Shown: positions 1 to 5,755, counted from the first letter of the stretch. The stretch is DNA of 5,901 nucleotides from a bacterium (GCA_025774425.1 JALGWA010000216.1:1-5901), one strand, 5' to 3'. Notes: generated by a model not told the origin, from the letters alone. Numbers and translations are program-made.

Positions 1-1
1 C

Positions 2-166
2 GTTGAGGGCCAGTGGGTGTTCGGCGGCTGCGACAACCGCGATCTCTGCCCGGCCATAATAGACCTCGTACTGGAGACAGGGATGTCCCAGGAAGAGATA
101 CTGTCTTCCTATCGCAGGACCGGGCACCTCGTGAACATCCCCGGATTCAAGATCGAGCTGCCCTAG
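2..166 (+). CDS. C-terminal fragment of an unrecognised protein (5' end outside window)
   Basis: An open frame runs in from the window edge and ends at TAG (164-166), giving 54 residues. The fragment begins VEGQWVFGGCDNRDLC and ends GFKIELP. It looks soluble, with no membrane segment, and has two cysteines six residues apart (fragment residues 10 and 16). Normal amino-acid composition and a stop placed just before the next gene's start support it as real coding sequence. The next start lies 8 nt downstream, and that gene's Shine-Dalgarno overlaps this stop, so the two are probably one operon with coupled translation. I do not recognise the family. In related operons the neighbours of such VWA proteins are often MoxR ATPase, DUF58 or BatA-type genes, but this tail does not clearly match any of them. 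Confidence 0.6.
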   Translation, partial: VEGQWVFGGCDNRDLCPAIIDLVLETGMSQEEILSSYRRTGHLVNIPGFKIELP

Positions 167-169
167 GGG
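165..169 (+). promoter_or_regulatory. Ribosome binding site fixing the VWA gene start
   Basis: AGGGG lies 5 nt before ATG 175 and overlaps the upstream TAG stop. It selects this ATG over the earlier in-frame GTG at position 13, whose extra 54 codons lie in a different frame over the upstream gene. Confidence 0.6.
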
Positions 170-174
170 TCGAA

Positions 175-2307
175 ATGCTTGAAATAGGCGCCAGAGCCGC
201 CGCCGAGCTCGCCGCATGCGTCGTCATCGCCGCCGCGGCTGCCTACGTCCTCTACAGGAGGACCACGCCCGGCACGCCGCGACGCCTGCGCGTGGCCCTC
301 GGGGCGGGCCGGTTCGCGGCGATCCTGCTCGTGCTGCTCCTGGCGGTCGATCCGGCCGTCTGGATAAAGCGCACCGAGTCGAGCGAGCCGGTTGTGCTCG
401 TGCTGGTCGACGACTCGGGCAGCATGGCGCGTCCGAGCGTATCGGCCAAGCTCGACACCGCCAAGGCCGTGCTGCGTTCAGGGCTGCTCGACGCCCTCGA
501 GGCCAAGGCGGCCGTGCGCACCTTCGCGTTCTCGGACAGGGCTCTCGAGGTGGGGCCGGGCGAGCTTGCCGACCTCGCCCCCGCCGGTTCGAGGACGGAC
601 CTCGTGTCCGGCCTCGAGTTCGCGCTGGAGCGGCTGGACGGGCGCCCGGCCGAGATAATCGTCTTGAGCGACGGGGCCGTCAACTTCGGCAAGGACGCCG
701 TTCATTACTGCATGGGCCTGAGGGTGCCCGTTCACACGATATCCCTCGCGGAGGAGAGGCCGACCCCGGATCTTTCGATAGACCGCCTCGAGTTCAGCGA
801 GATGGCGTACGCGGGAAGCGATGTTCCGCTCGAGATCTCCCTTTCCGGCCGGACCGACGGGGCCGTGGAAACGCGCCTCTCGGTGAGCGACTCGGCCGGG
901 ACGGTGTACGAGGAAGTCGTCACGGTGCCGGGGGGCGGCGCCATGCTCGAGAGGACGGCCCGGGTCAACGCCGGCGAGACGGGCATCCACAGGTTCACCG
1001 TATCTCTCGATCCCTTCGAGGGCGAAGAGGTGACCCGCAACAACGACATGACATTCTCCCTGAAGGTGATCAAGGGCAAGATCGAGGTCTGCATCGTGGC
1101 GCCCGGCCCTTCCTGGGATTTCGCGTTCACGCGCAGGGACCTCATGGATGATCCCAACGTCGAGGTGTATGTCCATTTCACTTCGCGCGGCGCCAGACCG
1201 GTGTCCCTGCCCAACTCGATAGATGACCTCGGAGCCCGCCTCGGCGATCTCGACGCGATCGTCGTGATCGCAGACGCGGAGCTCGGAGGCGCGGCCCGCG
1301 ACCTGGCGGACTTCGTCGCTTCGGGCGGCGGGCTGCTCCTGCTTCCCGCCGGCGGGCAGGCGGCGCGCCTGAAGGACCTGAGCCCGGTGGAGGTCACGGG
1401 GGCGAAGCCGCGGCGGGAGCCGCAGGTCGTCACCGCCGTCGTGACCGAAGCGGGCATGGCGCATGAGATCATGAACATCGGCGGCACCTTCAGGGCCGAC
1501 CTGTGGGCGGACCTTCCCCCCCTGCCGGTGGCCGGCCGGGTGTCCGCTGCGAGGAGGGAGGCCGTGGTTCTCATGCGGAGCACGGACGACCCGCGCCTTC
1601 CGGTCTTGGCGGCGATGAGATACGGCGGCGGGAAGGTGTGCGCATTCACCTGCTCCGAGCTCTGGCGCTGGGACTTCGCCACCGTCGGCTTCGGCCTCGA
1701 CGTCCCGGTCTACCGGGGACTGCTGGGCAGCACGGTCAAGTGGCTCGTCAGGCGGGAGGAAGCCGAGCGGGTCTCGTTGTCGAGCCCGGGCATCGACTTC
1801 AAGTGGGGCGAGCCGGTCGATTTCGTGTTGAGGGTCGTGGATGAGAACCTCAAGGGGGTCCCGAACGCCGTGGTCGAGGGCCGGATAGTGAATCAGGCGA
1901 CCGGCGAGGAGGCCGCCGTGCTGGCCTTCGAAGAGAGGGGACCCGGCAGCTTCTCGGCGCGGACGGACTTCCTCCCTCCGGGCAGGTACACGGCCAGGGC
2001 CCGGGCCTCGGCGGGCGGCGAGGTCGTCGGCGCGGCCGCCCTGGAATTCAACATCGACGGCCGCGGGCTCGAGGACGTGGGCTTCGACGGCGACGACATG
2101 CTGCTCAGGGAGATCGCCGCCGTCACGGGCGGCCGCCACTACCGCATCGGCGGGGCCGCCCGCCTGGCCGACGAGATCAATCCCGGGGAAGTCGTGGTCA
2201 ACAGGCTGGATGAGGTGAGATTCCAGCTCGGCCTGGGCACCTTCCTCTTCATTCTGGCCCTCCTCGGCGTCGAGTGGCTGGTGCGGAAGCGGCGGATGCT
2301 CCCGTAA
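175..2307 (+). CDS. Membrane-anchored VWA domain protein with GATase1-like domain
   Basis: This 710-aa protein has two N-terminal membrane segments (about residues 12-27 and 47-62), then a VWA domain from about residue 73 with a complete metal-ion-dependent adhesion site: D79, S81 and S83 in DDSGSM, T141 in SRTDL and D166 in LSDG. A beta-rich segment (about 200-300) leads to a class I glutamine-amidotransferase-like fold (about 302-525), recognisable from APGPSWDFAF, a DFVASGGGLLLLPAGG strand-turn and ELWRWDF. An Ig-like stretch follows (about 540-630), then a final membrane helix (about 684-703) and a basic tail. The GATase-like part shows no nucleophile-elbow cysteine, so it is probably non-catalytic. 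Proteins of this architecture usually sit with MoxR/DUF58/BatA genes and are thought to act in the envelope; the exact role is unknown. The long central part probably lies outside the cytoplasm. The start follows AGGGG at 5-nt spacing. Confidence 0.88.
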   Translation: MLEIGARAAAELAACVVIAAAAAYVLYRRTTPGTPRRLRVALGAGRFAAILLVLLLAVDPAVWIKRTESSEPVVLVLVDDSGSMARPSVSAKLDTAKAVLRSGLLDALEAKAAVRTFAFSDRALEVGPGELADLAPAGSRTDLVSGLEFALERLDGRPAEIIVLSDGAVNFGKDAVHYCMGLRVPVHTISLAEERPTPDLSIDRLEFSEMAYAGSDVPLEISLSGRTDGAVETRLSVSDSAGTVYEEVVTVPGGGAMLERTARVNAGETGIHRFTVSLDPFEGEEVTRNNDMTFSLKVIKGKIEVCIVAPGPSWDFAFTRRDLMDDPNVEVYVHFTSRGARPVSLPNSIDDLGARLGDLDAIVVIADAELGGAARDLADFVASGGGLLLLPAGGQAARLKDLSPVEVTGAKPRREPQVVTAVVTEAGMAHEIMNIGGTFRADLWADLPPLPVAGRVSAARREAVVLMRSTDDPRLPVLAAMRYGGGKVCAFTCSELWRWDFATVGFGLDVPVYRGLLGSTVKWLVRREEAERVSLSSPGIDFKWGEPVDFVLRVVDENLKGVPNAVVEGRIVNQATGEEAAVLAFEERGPGSFSARTDFLPPGRYTARARASAGGEVVGAAALEFNIDGRGLEDVGFDGDDMLLREIAAVTGGRHYRIGGAARLADEINPGEVVVNRLDEVRFQLGLGTFLFILALLGVEWLVRKRRMLP

Positions 2308-2332
2308 CTAGTGCATTATGTGGGATTTTTGC

Positions 2333-2360
2333 TTGACAGGGAGGTGCCGACTCGGATAAT
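2333..2360 (+). promoter_or_regulatory. Sigma70-type promoter for the first HU-family gene
   Basis: A perfect -35 TTGACA (2333-2338) is separated by 16 nt from a -10 GATAAT (2355-2360, five of six consensus bases). It lies in the 94-nt gap after the VWA gene, in locally AT-richer DNA. Transcription would begin near 2367, leaving a leader of about 35 nt before GTG 2402 with its strong AGGAGGGG. I saw no hairpin terminator for the VWA gene before this promoter. Confidence 0.72.
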
Positions 2361-2372
2361 CTCTAAGCCGAG
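2351..2372. repeat. Short dyad around the -10 box, possible operator
   Basis: CTCGG (2351-2355) and CCGAG (2368-2372) form a 5-bp inverted repeat with a 12-nt spacer that straddles the -10 element and the expected transcription start. The position suits a repressor operator, but arms this short could arise by chance in GC-rich DNA. Confidence 0.25.
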
Positions 2373-2401
2373 CTGGAGAGAAGCGGACCGAGGAGGGGTG
2401 T

Positions 2402-2680
2402 GTGACCAAAGCGGATATCGTGGAGGAGATTGCCGCTCGAACGGGTTTGACGAGAAAAGAGACTGCGGAGGTCGTAGATCATTTCGTAGCATCCGTAAAG
2501 AGAGCGCTTAAGAACGGACAACACATAGAAATGAGGGGATTCGGCACTTTCAAGGTAGCCGTGAGGAAGCCTCGCGCCGCGAGGAATCCACGCACCGGAG
2601 CGGCAGTGCTGCTGCCCGAGCGGAAGGTGCCGGTTTTCAAGTTCTCGAAGGAACTCAAGGATAGAGTTGCCGGGCTGTGA
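2402..2680 (+). CDS. HU/IHF-family DNA-binding protein, IHF-like paralog
   Basis: This 92-aa protein has the full length expected of the HU/IHF family, small dimeric proteins that bend and compact DNA. The N-terminal helical half (residues 1-40) has the usual MTKADIVEEIAARTGLT start. GFGTF (46-50) begins the beta saddle, and the DNA-intercalating arm tip carries ARNPRTG (60-66), including the conserved Pro63. The C-terminal VPVFKFSKELKDRV (76-89) resembles IHF more than canonical HU. The start is GTG with AGGAGGGG just upstream. Compared with its neighbours the gene is poor in GC, about 55% by my count, and uses many AAA, GAA and GTA codons. It has its own promoter and probably heads a unit with the XRE-cupin and second HU genes. 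Whether it forms homodimers or pairs with the downstream HU is not visible here. Confidence 0.92.
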   Translation: MTKADIVEEIAARTGLTRKETAEVVDHFVASVKRALKNGQHIEMRGFGTFKVAVRKPRAARNPRTGAAVLLPERKVPVFKFSKELKDRVAGL

Positions 2681-2767
2681 ACTCCAAGCGGACAGTCGAG
2701 CCGATCCCCGTGTGCAAGTGACCCTGCGGTACTTCTCGCGCCTCCCTAGGGCGTGTGGCAGGCAGCC

Positions 2768-2774
2768 AAGGAGG
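2768..2774 (+). promoter_or_regulatory. Ribosome binding site fixing the XRE-cupin start
   Basis: A full AAGGAGG lies 5 nt before ATG 2780. It favours this start over the in-frame GTG at 2753, which would place the Shine-Dalgarno inside the coding region and add nine residues before the usual N-terminus. Confidence 0.8.
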
Positions 2775-2779
2775 AAGCC

Positions 2780-3343
2780 ATGCCGTCGAAGTCGGAATTG
2801 GGCAGGAGGATAAGACAGGCCCGGGTCGAGAAGACTCTCACCTTGAAGGAGGTCGAGGGGAGGTCGGGTGTGTCGGCTACCCATATATCCCAGATAGAGA
2901 GGGGGATAACATCGCCGACCGTGAATGCTCTTGAGCGTATCGCGAGGGCTCTCGAAAAGAACACGAGTTACTTCCTCGAGGATGTGGAGCTGCCCGAGAT
3001 TTGCACGCTCCGGGATGACGGCAGGGAGGTCGTCATCAGCGAGCGGCCCAAGATCGTGCTGAAGTCCCTGACGCACGGGATCCCGGGCGGGGTGCTGCAC
3101 ATGTACATGATGGTGGCGCAGCCCTCCACGAGGGGGAGCCAGGAGGTCAAGCTGCACGAGCATGAGGGTGACGAGTGCGGCTATGTCATCGATGGCAGGC
3201 TCGAAGTCAGGATAGGGGACGAGGTCATAGAGCTGGGCGAGGGTGACAGCGTTCATTTCAAGGCCACCCTGCCGCACGGCGTCAAGAACATAGGGGATAA
3301 AGTAAGTCATTCAGTGTGGGCTGCCACGAGTATCGCCTTTTAG
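2780..3343 (+). CDS. XRE-family transcriptional regulator with C-terminal cupin sensor
   Basis: This 187-aa protein has the usual length for HTH-cupin regulators such as PuuR-type proteins. Residues 5-62 form an XRE helix-turn-helix (LGRRIRQARVEKTLTLKEV, then SGVSATHISQIERGITSPT). Residues about 105-185 form a cupin_2 barrel. Cupin motif 1 is intact, with H126, H128, E132 and G139 (KLHEHEGDECGYVIDG), and motif 2 supplies H166 and N170 (LPHGVKN), so a metal site with three His and one Glu is likely. Regulators of this type sense a small ligand through the cupin and usually repress nearby genes. No catabolic or transport gene is adjacent; the neighbours are two HU-family genes, each separated by 99 nt. 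The target is therefore unclear and could include its own unit. Coexpression with the upstream HU-like gene is likely, since I see no terminator between them. Confidence 0.92.
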   Translation: MPSKSELGRRIRQARVEKTLTLKEVEGRSGVSATHISQIERGITSPTVNALERIARALEKNTSYFLEDVELPEICTLRDDGREVVISERPKIVLKSLTHGIPGGVLHMYMMVAQPSTRGSQEVKLHEHEGDECGYVIDGRLEVRIGDEVIELGEGDSVHFKATLPHGVKNIGDKVSHSVWAATSIAF

Positions 3344-3348
3344 CTCAT

Positions 3349-3383
3349 GCCGGCGCCGCCCATCGCGGCGGAAGGTGGCCGGC
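3349..3383 (+). other. GC-rich hairpin between XRE-cupin and HU genes
   Basis: A 6-bp stem, CGCCGC (3354-3359) with GCGGCG (3365-3370), closes a 5-nt CCATC loop. An outer GCCGG/CCGGC pair (3349-3353, 3379-3383) encloses it with an 8-nt bulge on the 3' side. There is no following T-tract, so it is not a typical intrinsic terminator. It could slow transcription, stabilise the upstream mRNA 3' end, or be chance in GC-rich DNA. Confidence 0.35.
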
Positions 3384-3442
3384 TCCCGAGCTGCCGGGTG
3401 ATAACGTAGGCAAAAGCAAGGCCAGGAAAGCGAGGTGAGCAC

Positions 3443-3709
3443 ATGAACAAGGCCGAATTGATCGAGTACGTAGCCAAGCAGACCAACCTCACCAAGAGGG
3501 ACGCCGAAGAGGCGATCAATGCGACCCTTGAAGGCATCAAGAAGGGTACCAAGAAGGGCGGCATTCAGCTCGTCGGCTTCGGAAGCTTCAACGTGGTCAA
3601 CCGGAAGGCGAGAATGGGTAGGAACCCGCAGACGGGCCAGGCCATCAAGATCAAGGCCAGCAAGTCCGTCAAGTTCCGCCCGGGCAAAGACTTCAAGGGC
3701 ATGCTGTAG
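3443..3709 (+). CDS. hup: HU family nucleoid DNA-binding protein (canonical)
   Basis: This 88-aa protein matches typical HU in length and layout. It starts MNKAELIEYVAKQTNLTKRD, has GFGSF (45-49) at the base of the saddle and the arm-tip motif GRNPQTG (59-65) with the intercalating Pro62. It ends with the characteristic KSVKFRPGKDFKGML (74-88). HU binds DNA as a dimer without strong sequence specificity and shapes the nucleoid. The ATG has GAGGTGAG placed 5-11 nt upstream. Codon choice is rich in AAG, GAG, ATC and GGC, as expected of a highly expressed gene and unlike the other HU-family gene upstream. A perfect intrinsic terminator begins 17 nt after the stop, so this gene closes its transcription unit. 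No clear promoter was found in the 99-nt gap before it. Confidence 0.95.
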   Translation: MNKAELIEYVAKQTNLTKRDAEEAINATLEGIKKGTKKGGIQLVGFGSFNVVNRKARMGRNPQTGQAIKIKASKSVKFRPGKDFKGML

Positions 3710-3726
3710 TCTGTTGCTTGCAAGTG

Positions 3727-3763
3727 AAAGCAGAATACGACCCGGTGTCGTATTCTGCTTTTT
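3727..3763 (+). terminator. Intrinsic terminator after HU gene
   Basis: A perfect 15-bp stem, AAAGCAGAATACGAC (3727-3741) with its exact complement (3747-3761), closes a 5-nt CCGGT loop and runs into TTTTT (3759-3763). The AAA at the 5' base gives a short U run in the reverse direction too, but no minus-strand gene uses it. Confidence 0.93.
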
Positions 3764-3780
3764 CATTCGGGTGATGAGAC

Positions 3781-4130
3781 GTGACCTACTCCAAGCGGAT
3801 CGAAGTGAAGACCTCCGGCAAGAGCGACCTCGTTGACATCACCGCCGAAGTGGAACTGGCCGTCGGGGAATCGGGCATAGAGGAAGGCATAGCTCTCGTC
3901 TTCACATCGACAAGGCCCTCGACGCGGCCGTGCCCCCGCGAGGGTCGTATCTTCACAATCGTGTGGACAACAACGCCCCGAGTCACATACAGTCCGTGTT
4001 GCTGGGGGCATCGCTCGCGATCCCGGTCGAGGGGGGCGGGCTTCTGCTCGGCACCTGGCAGAACGTCTTCCTCGCCGAGCGCGACGGGCCGAGGCGAAGG
4101 ACCGTCCACATCAAGGTGGTTGGTGAGTGA
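3781..4130 (+). pseudogene. yjbQ: YjbQ/UPF0047 family gene broken by internal deletion and frameshift
   Basis: Two adjacent frames together spell one YjbQ/UPF0047 protein, a family of about 135-140 aa linked to weak thiamine-phosphate synthase activity in E. coli. From GTG 3781 the frame reads MTYSKRIEVKTSGKSDLVDI through IALVFTS (residue 43). The rest continues one frame over from about 3906, with IDKALDAAVPPRG, YLHNRVDNNAPSHIQSVLLG, LLLGTWQNVF and a final VVGE before TGA at 4128-4130. Missing between them are about 20 residues, including the family's conserved HTT-type block that normally follows VF(T/V)(S/P) and holds an active-site histidine. The deleted length must be 3n+1 nt, about 61-67 nt. 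ACATCG (3904-3909) sits at the junction and would fit both original flanks, which suggests slippage or recombination at a short repeat. Both halves are otherwise well preserved, so this is a recent loss or an assembly error. Confidence 0.85.
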
Positions 4131-4738
4131 CATTGGATGAGAAGGCGGAACTCCTGGCCGAACTCGGGCGCGCCGCGGCGGCGTGCACCGCTTGTGACCT
4201 CAGTGAGCACAGGACGAGGGTCGTTTTCGGCTCGGGCTCCCCGGGGGCCCGTGTCGTGTTCGTCGGGGAAGCCCCGGGTTACAACGAGGACATCCGGGGC
4301 GAGCCCTTCGTCGGCGCGGCCGGGAAGCTGCTCGACGAACTGCTCCGGGAGATAGTCGGGATCACGCGCGAGGACGTCTACATCTGCAATGTGCTCAAGT
4401 GCAGGCCGCCGGACAATCGCGATCCAACGGCGCATGAGATCGAGACATGCAAGCCCTTCCTGGTGAAGCAGATCGAGATAATCCGGCCGGACGTCGTCTG
4501 CACGCTCGGCAACTTCGCGACGAGGACCCTGACCGGCAGGCGGGAGGGCATAGGCAGGCTGAGGAGGAAGACGATACGCCTCGAGGACCGGTATGTGTTC
4601 CCCATGTTCCACCCTGCGGCCGCGCTCCACCGGGGCGATCTGTATGACGACGTGCGCAAGGACTTCGAGGCGTTGAAGCAGTTCCTCGATGAGCCGCCCG
4701 GGATCGAGCCGGAACCCTCCCAGATGGAGCTGTTCTAG
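4127..4738 (+). CDS. udg: Family 4 (Fe-S) uracil-DNA glycosylase
   Basis: This 203-aa enzyme removes uracil from DNA, starting base-excision repair of deaminated cytosine. The four 4Fe-4S ligands are C20, C23, C92 and C108, with spacings of 3, 69 and 16 that suit family 4 enzymes. Active-site motif 1 is GEAPGYNED (47-55), followed by GEPFVGAAGKLLD (58-70). NVLKCRPP (88-95) and HPAA (162-165) are the other family blocks. The chosen GTG start overlaps the YjbQ stop by four bases (GTGA) and has AAGGTGG 7 nt upstream; a TTG at 4133 is a less likely alternative. The protein ends in SQMELF, which resembles the bacterial sliding-clamp-binding pentapeptide. The prepilin peptidase begins 1 nt after the stop, so the two genes are probably cotranscribed and translationally coupled. 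Confidence 0.95.
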   Translation: MTLDEKAELLAELGRAAAACTACDLSEHRTRVVFGSGSPGARVVFVGEAPGYNEDIRGEPFVGAAGKLLDELLREIVGITREDVYICNVLKCRPPDNRDPTAHEIETCKPFLVKQIEIIRPDVVCTLGNFATRTLTGRREGIGRLRRKTIRLEDRYVFPMFHPAAALHRGDLYDDVRKDFEALKQFLDEPPGIEPEPSQMELF

Positions 4739-4739
4739 C

Positions 4740-5525
4740 GTGGGCGGCTACATCTCCGCCCTTTTCGTGTTCGTCGCGGGATGCGCCGTCGGCAGCTTCC
4801 TCAATGTCGTCAGGTACCGGCTGCCGAGGAAGAAGGGCTTCGTAAGGGGGCGTTCCGAGTGTCCCGCCTGCGGCGCCCGCATAGCGTGGTACGACAACAT
4901 CCCCGTGGCGAGTTTCCTCGTGCTGGGCGGCAGGTGCAGGTCGTGCGGCGCGGCGATATCCTGGGAGTACCTGATCACCGAGGTCGCGGCGGGGCTCTCC
5001 TTCGTGCTTATCTGGCTCGAGTTCCCGCCGGCCGAGGCGCTCGCGTACTTCGTCTTCGCCTCGATACTGATCGCCTGCGCGGGCATCGACTACGACCTGC
5101 GGATAATCCCCGACAAGCTGACCGTTCCGGGCGCCGTGCTCGGGATCGTCTTCTCCGTCACCTTGCTGAGCGGCCCGTCGAGGGCGCACTCGCTCCTCGA
5201 CTCGGTGGTCGGCATGCTGGTGGGGGGCGGCAGCCTGCTGGCGGTCTCGCTCCTCTACAAGGCGATCCGCGGCGCCGAGGGCATGGGCGGCGGGGACATC
5301 AAGCTGATGGCGATGGTCGGGGCCTTCCTCGGATACAGGCTCGCCCTCCTCACGATCTTCATCGCCTCGGTCGGAGGGGCGGTCGTCGGCCTCCTCCACA
5401 GCCGCCGGGCGACGGAGGGCATGAGGGCCGCACTGCCGTTCGGCGTCTTCCTCTCGCCGGCGGCGCTCATATGCCTCCTGTGGGGTGAGGATATCGTGGG
5501 CGCCTACCTGGCGCTCCTCCGGTGA
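4740..5525 (+). CDS. pilD: Prepilin peptidase / N-methyltransferase (type IV leader peptidase, PilD family)
   Basis: This 261-aa integral membrane aspartyl protease cleaves the leader of type IV prepilins and type II secretion pseudopilins and methylates the new N-terminus. An initial membrane helix carries GSFLNVVRYRLP (18-29). The cytoplasmic N-terminal domain has the zinc-binding pair of CxxC motifs (C41/C44 and C66/C69), typical of the bifunctional enzyme. The catalytic aspartates lie in GIDYDLRIIPD (115-125, most likely D117) and GMGGGDIKL (181-189, D186). About seven hydrophobic helices cover the rest. The GTG start is 1 nt after the glycosylase stop, with GGAG 10 nt upstream; an upstream in-frame ATG-less extension into the glycosylase gene is unlikely. 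No pilin or secretion gene follows in the window, so its substrates lie elsewhere. Its partner in the cluster is a DNA repair gene, not a pilus gene. Confidence 0.94.
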   Translation: MGGYISALFVFVAGCAVGSFLNVVRYRLPRKKGFVRGRSECPACGARIAWYDNIPVASFLVLGGRCRSCGAAISWEYLITEVAAGLSFVLIWLEFPPAEALAYFVFASILIACAGIDYDLRIIPDKLTVPGAVLGIVFSVTLLSGPSRAHSLLDSVVGMLVGGGSLLAVSLLYKAIRGAEGMGGGDIKLMAMVGAFLGYRLALLTIFIASVGGAVVGLLHSRRATEGMRAALPFGVFLSPAALICLLWGEDIVGAYLALLR

Positions 5526-5531
5526 GAGAGC

Positions 5532-5640
5532 GGGATTCCCTGGGGTAGGCGCCGCTTCAGATGTCTCGCTCGTCCTCGCTGTCGGCCCTGCCGTCCGACC
5601 GGGCCGTCACTCCGGTATCCGCCCACCGCCAGGGAATCCC
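5532..5640. repeat. 109-nt inverted-repeat element downstream of the prepilin peptidase gene
   Basis: GGGATTCCCTGG (5532-5543) has an exact inverted copy at 5629-5640. The pairing continues inward as GGTAGGCG (5544-5551) with CGCCCACC (5620-5627), with one mismatch and one bulged base (5628), giving a stem of about 20 bp. A second hairpin sits inside: CGGCCC (5583-5588) with GGGCCG (5601-5606). No target-site duplication is evident. It could be a small nonautonomous mobile element, a REP-like palindrome, or a structured RNA 3' end for the operon. Confidence 0.6.
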
Positions 5641-5737
5641 TCGAAAGGAGGCCCTGTCTCTAGACCCACACGTCTCCGGGAGCATTCTCCGTGCCAGCCG
5701 GCGGCCGGGCCGATGCGCCAGGGACTTTGGCGGGCCG

Positions 5738-5755
5738 GGGCGCGCGGACGCGCCC
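5738..5755 (+). other. Compact GC hairpin
   Basis: GGGCGCG (5738-5744) and CGCGCCC (5749-5755) form a perfect 7-bp stem with a 4-nt CGGA loop. A weaker 5-bp hairpin, CGCCA/TGGCG, precedes it (5716-5732). No T-tract follows, so it is not a classic terminator, though it may still contribute to ending the upstream transcript. Confidence 0.35.

Noticed and set aside
478..2139. Long minus-strand open frame opposite the VWA gene
   Set aside because: It is a codon-position shadow of a well-supported + strand gene; the translation has low complexity and no recognisable domain.
2744..2751. CCCTAGGG palindrome upstream of the XRE-cupin gene as an operator
   Set aside because: An 8-bp palindrome without extended arms or a second copy is too weak to call in GC-rich DNA, although its place 28 nt before the start is suggestive.
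3400..3405. GATAAC as a -10 box for the second HU gene
   Set aside because: No acceptable -35 hexamer lies 15-19 nt upstream; the sequence there is GGCCGG-like.
3714..3741. Promoter-like TTGCTT-16-TACGAC before the YjbQ gene
   Set aside because: The -10 is weak and lies inside the left arm of the terminator stem, so the match is better explained by the hairpin.
3781..4140. A 119-aa intact protein from GTG 3781 to TGA 4140
   Set aside because: Only the first 43 residues match the YjbQ family; the rest is an out-of-frame reading of the family's C-terminal half, rich in Arg and Ser.
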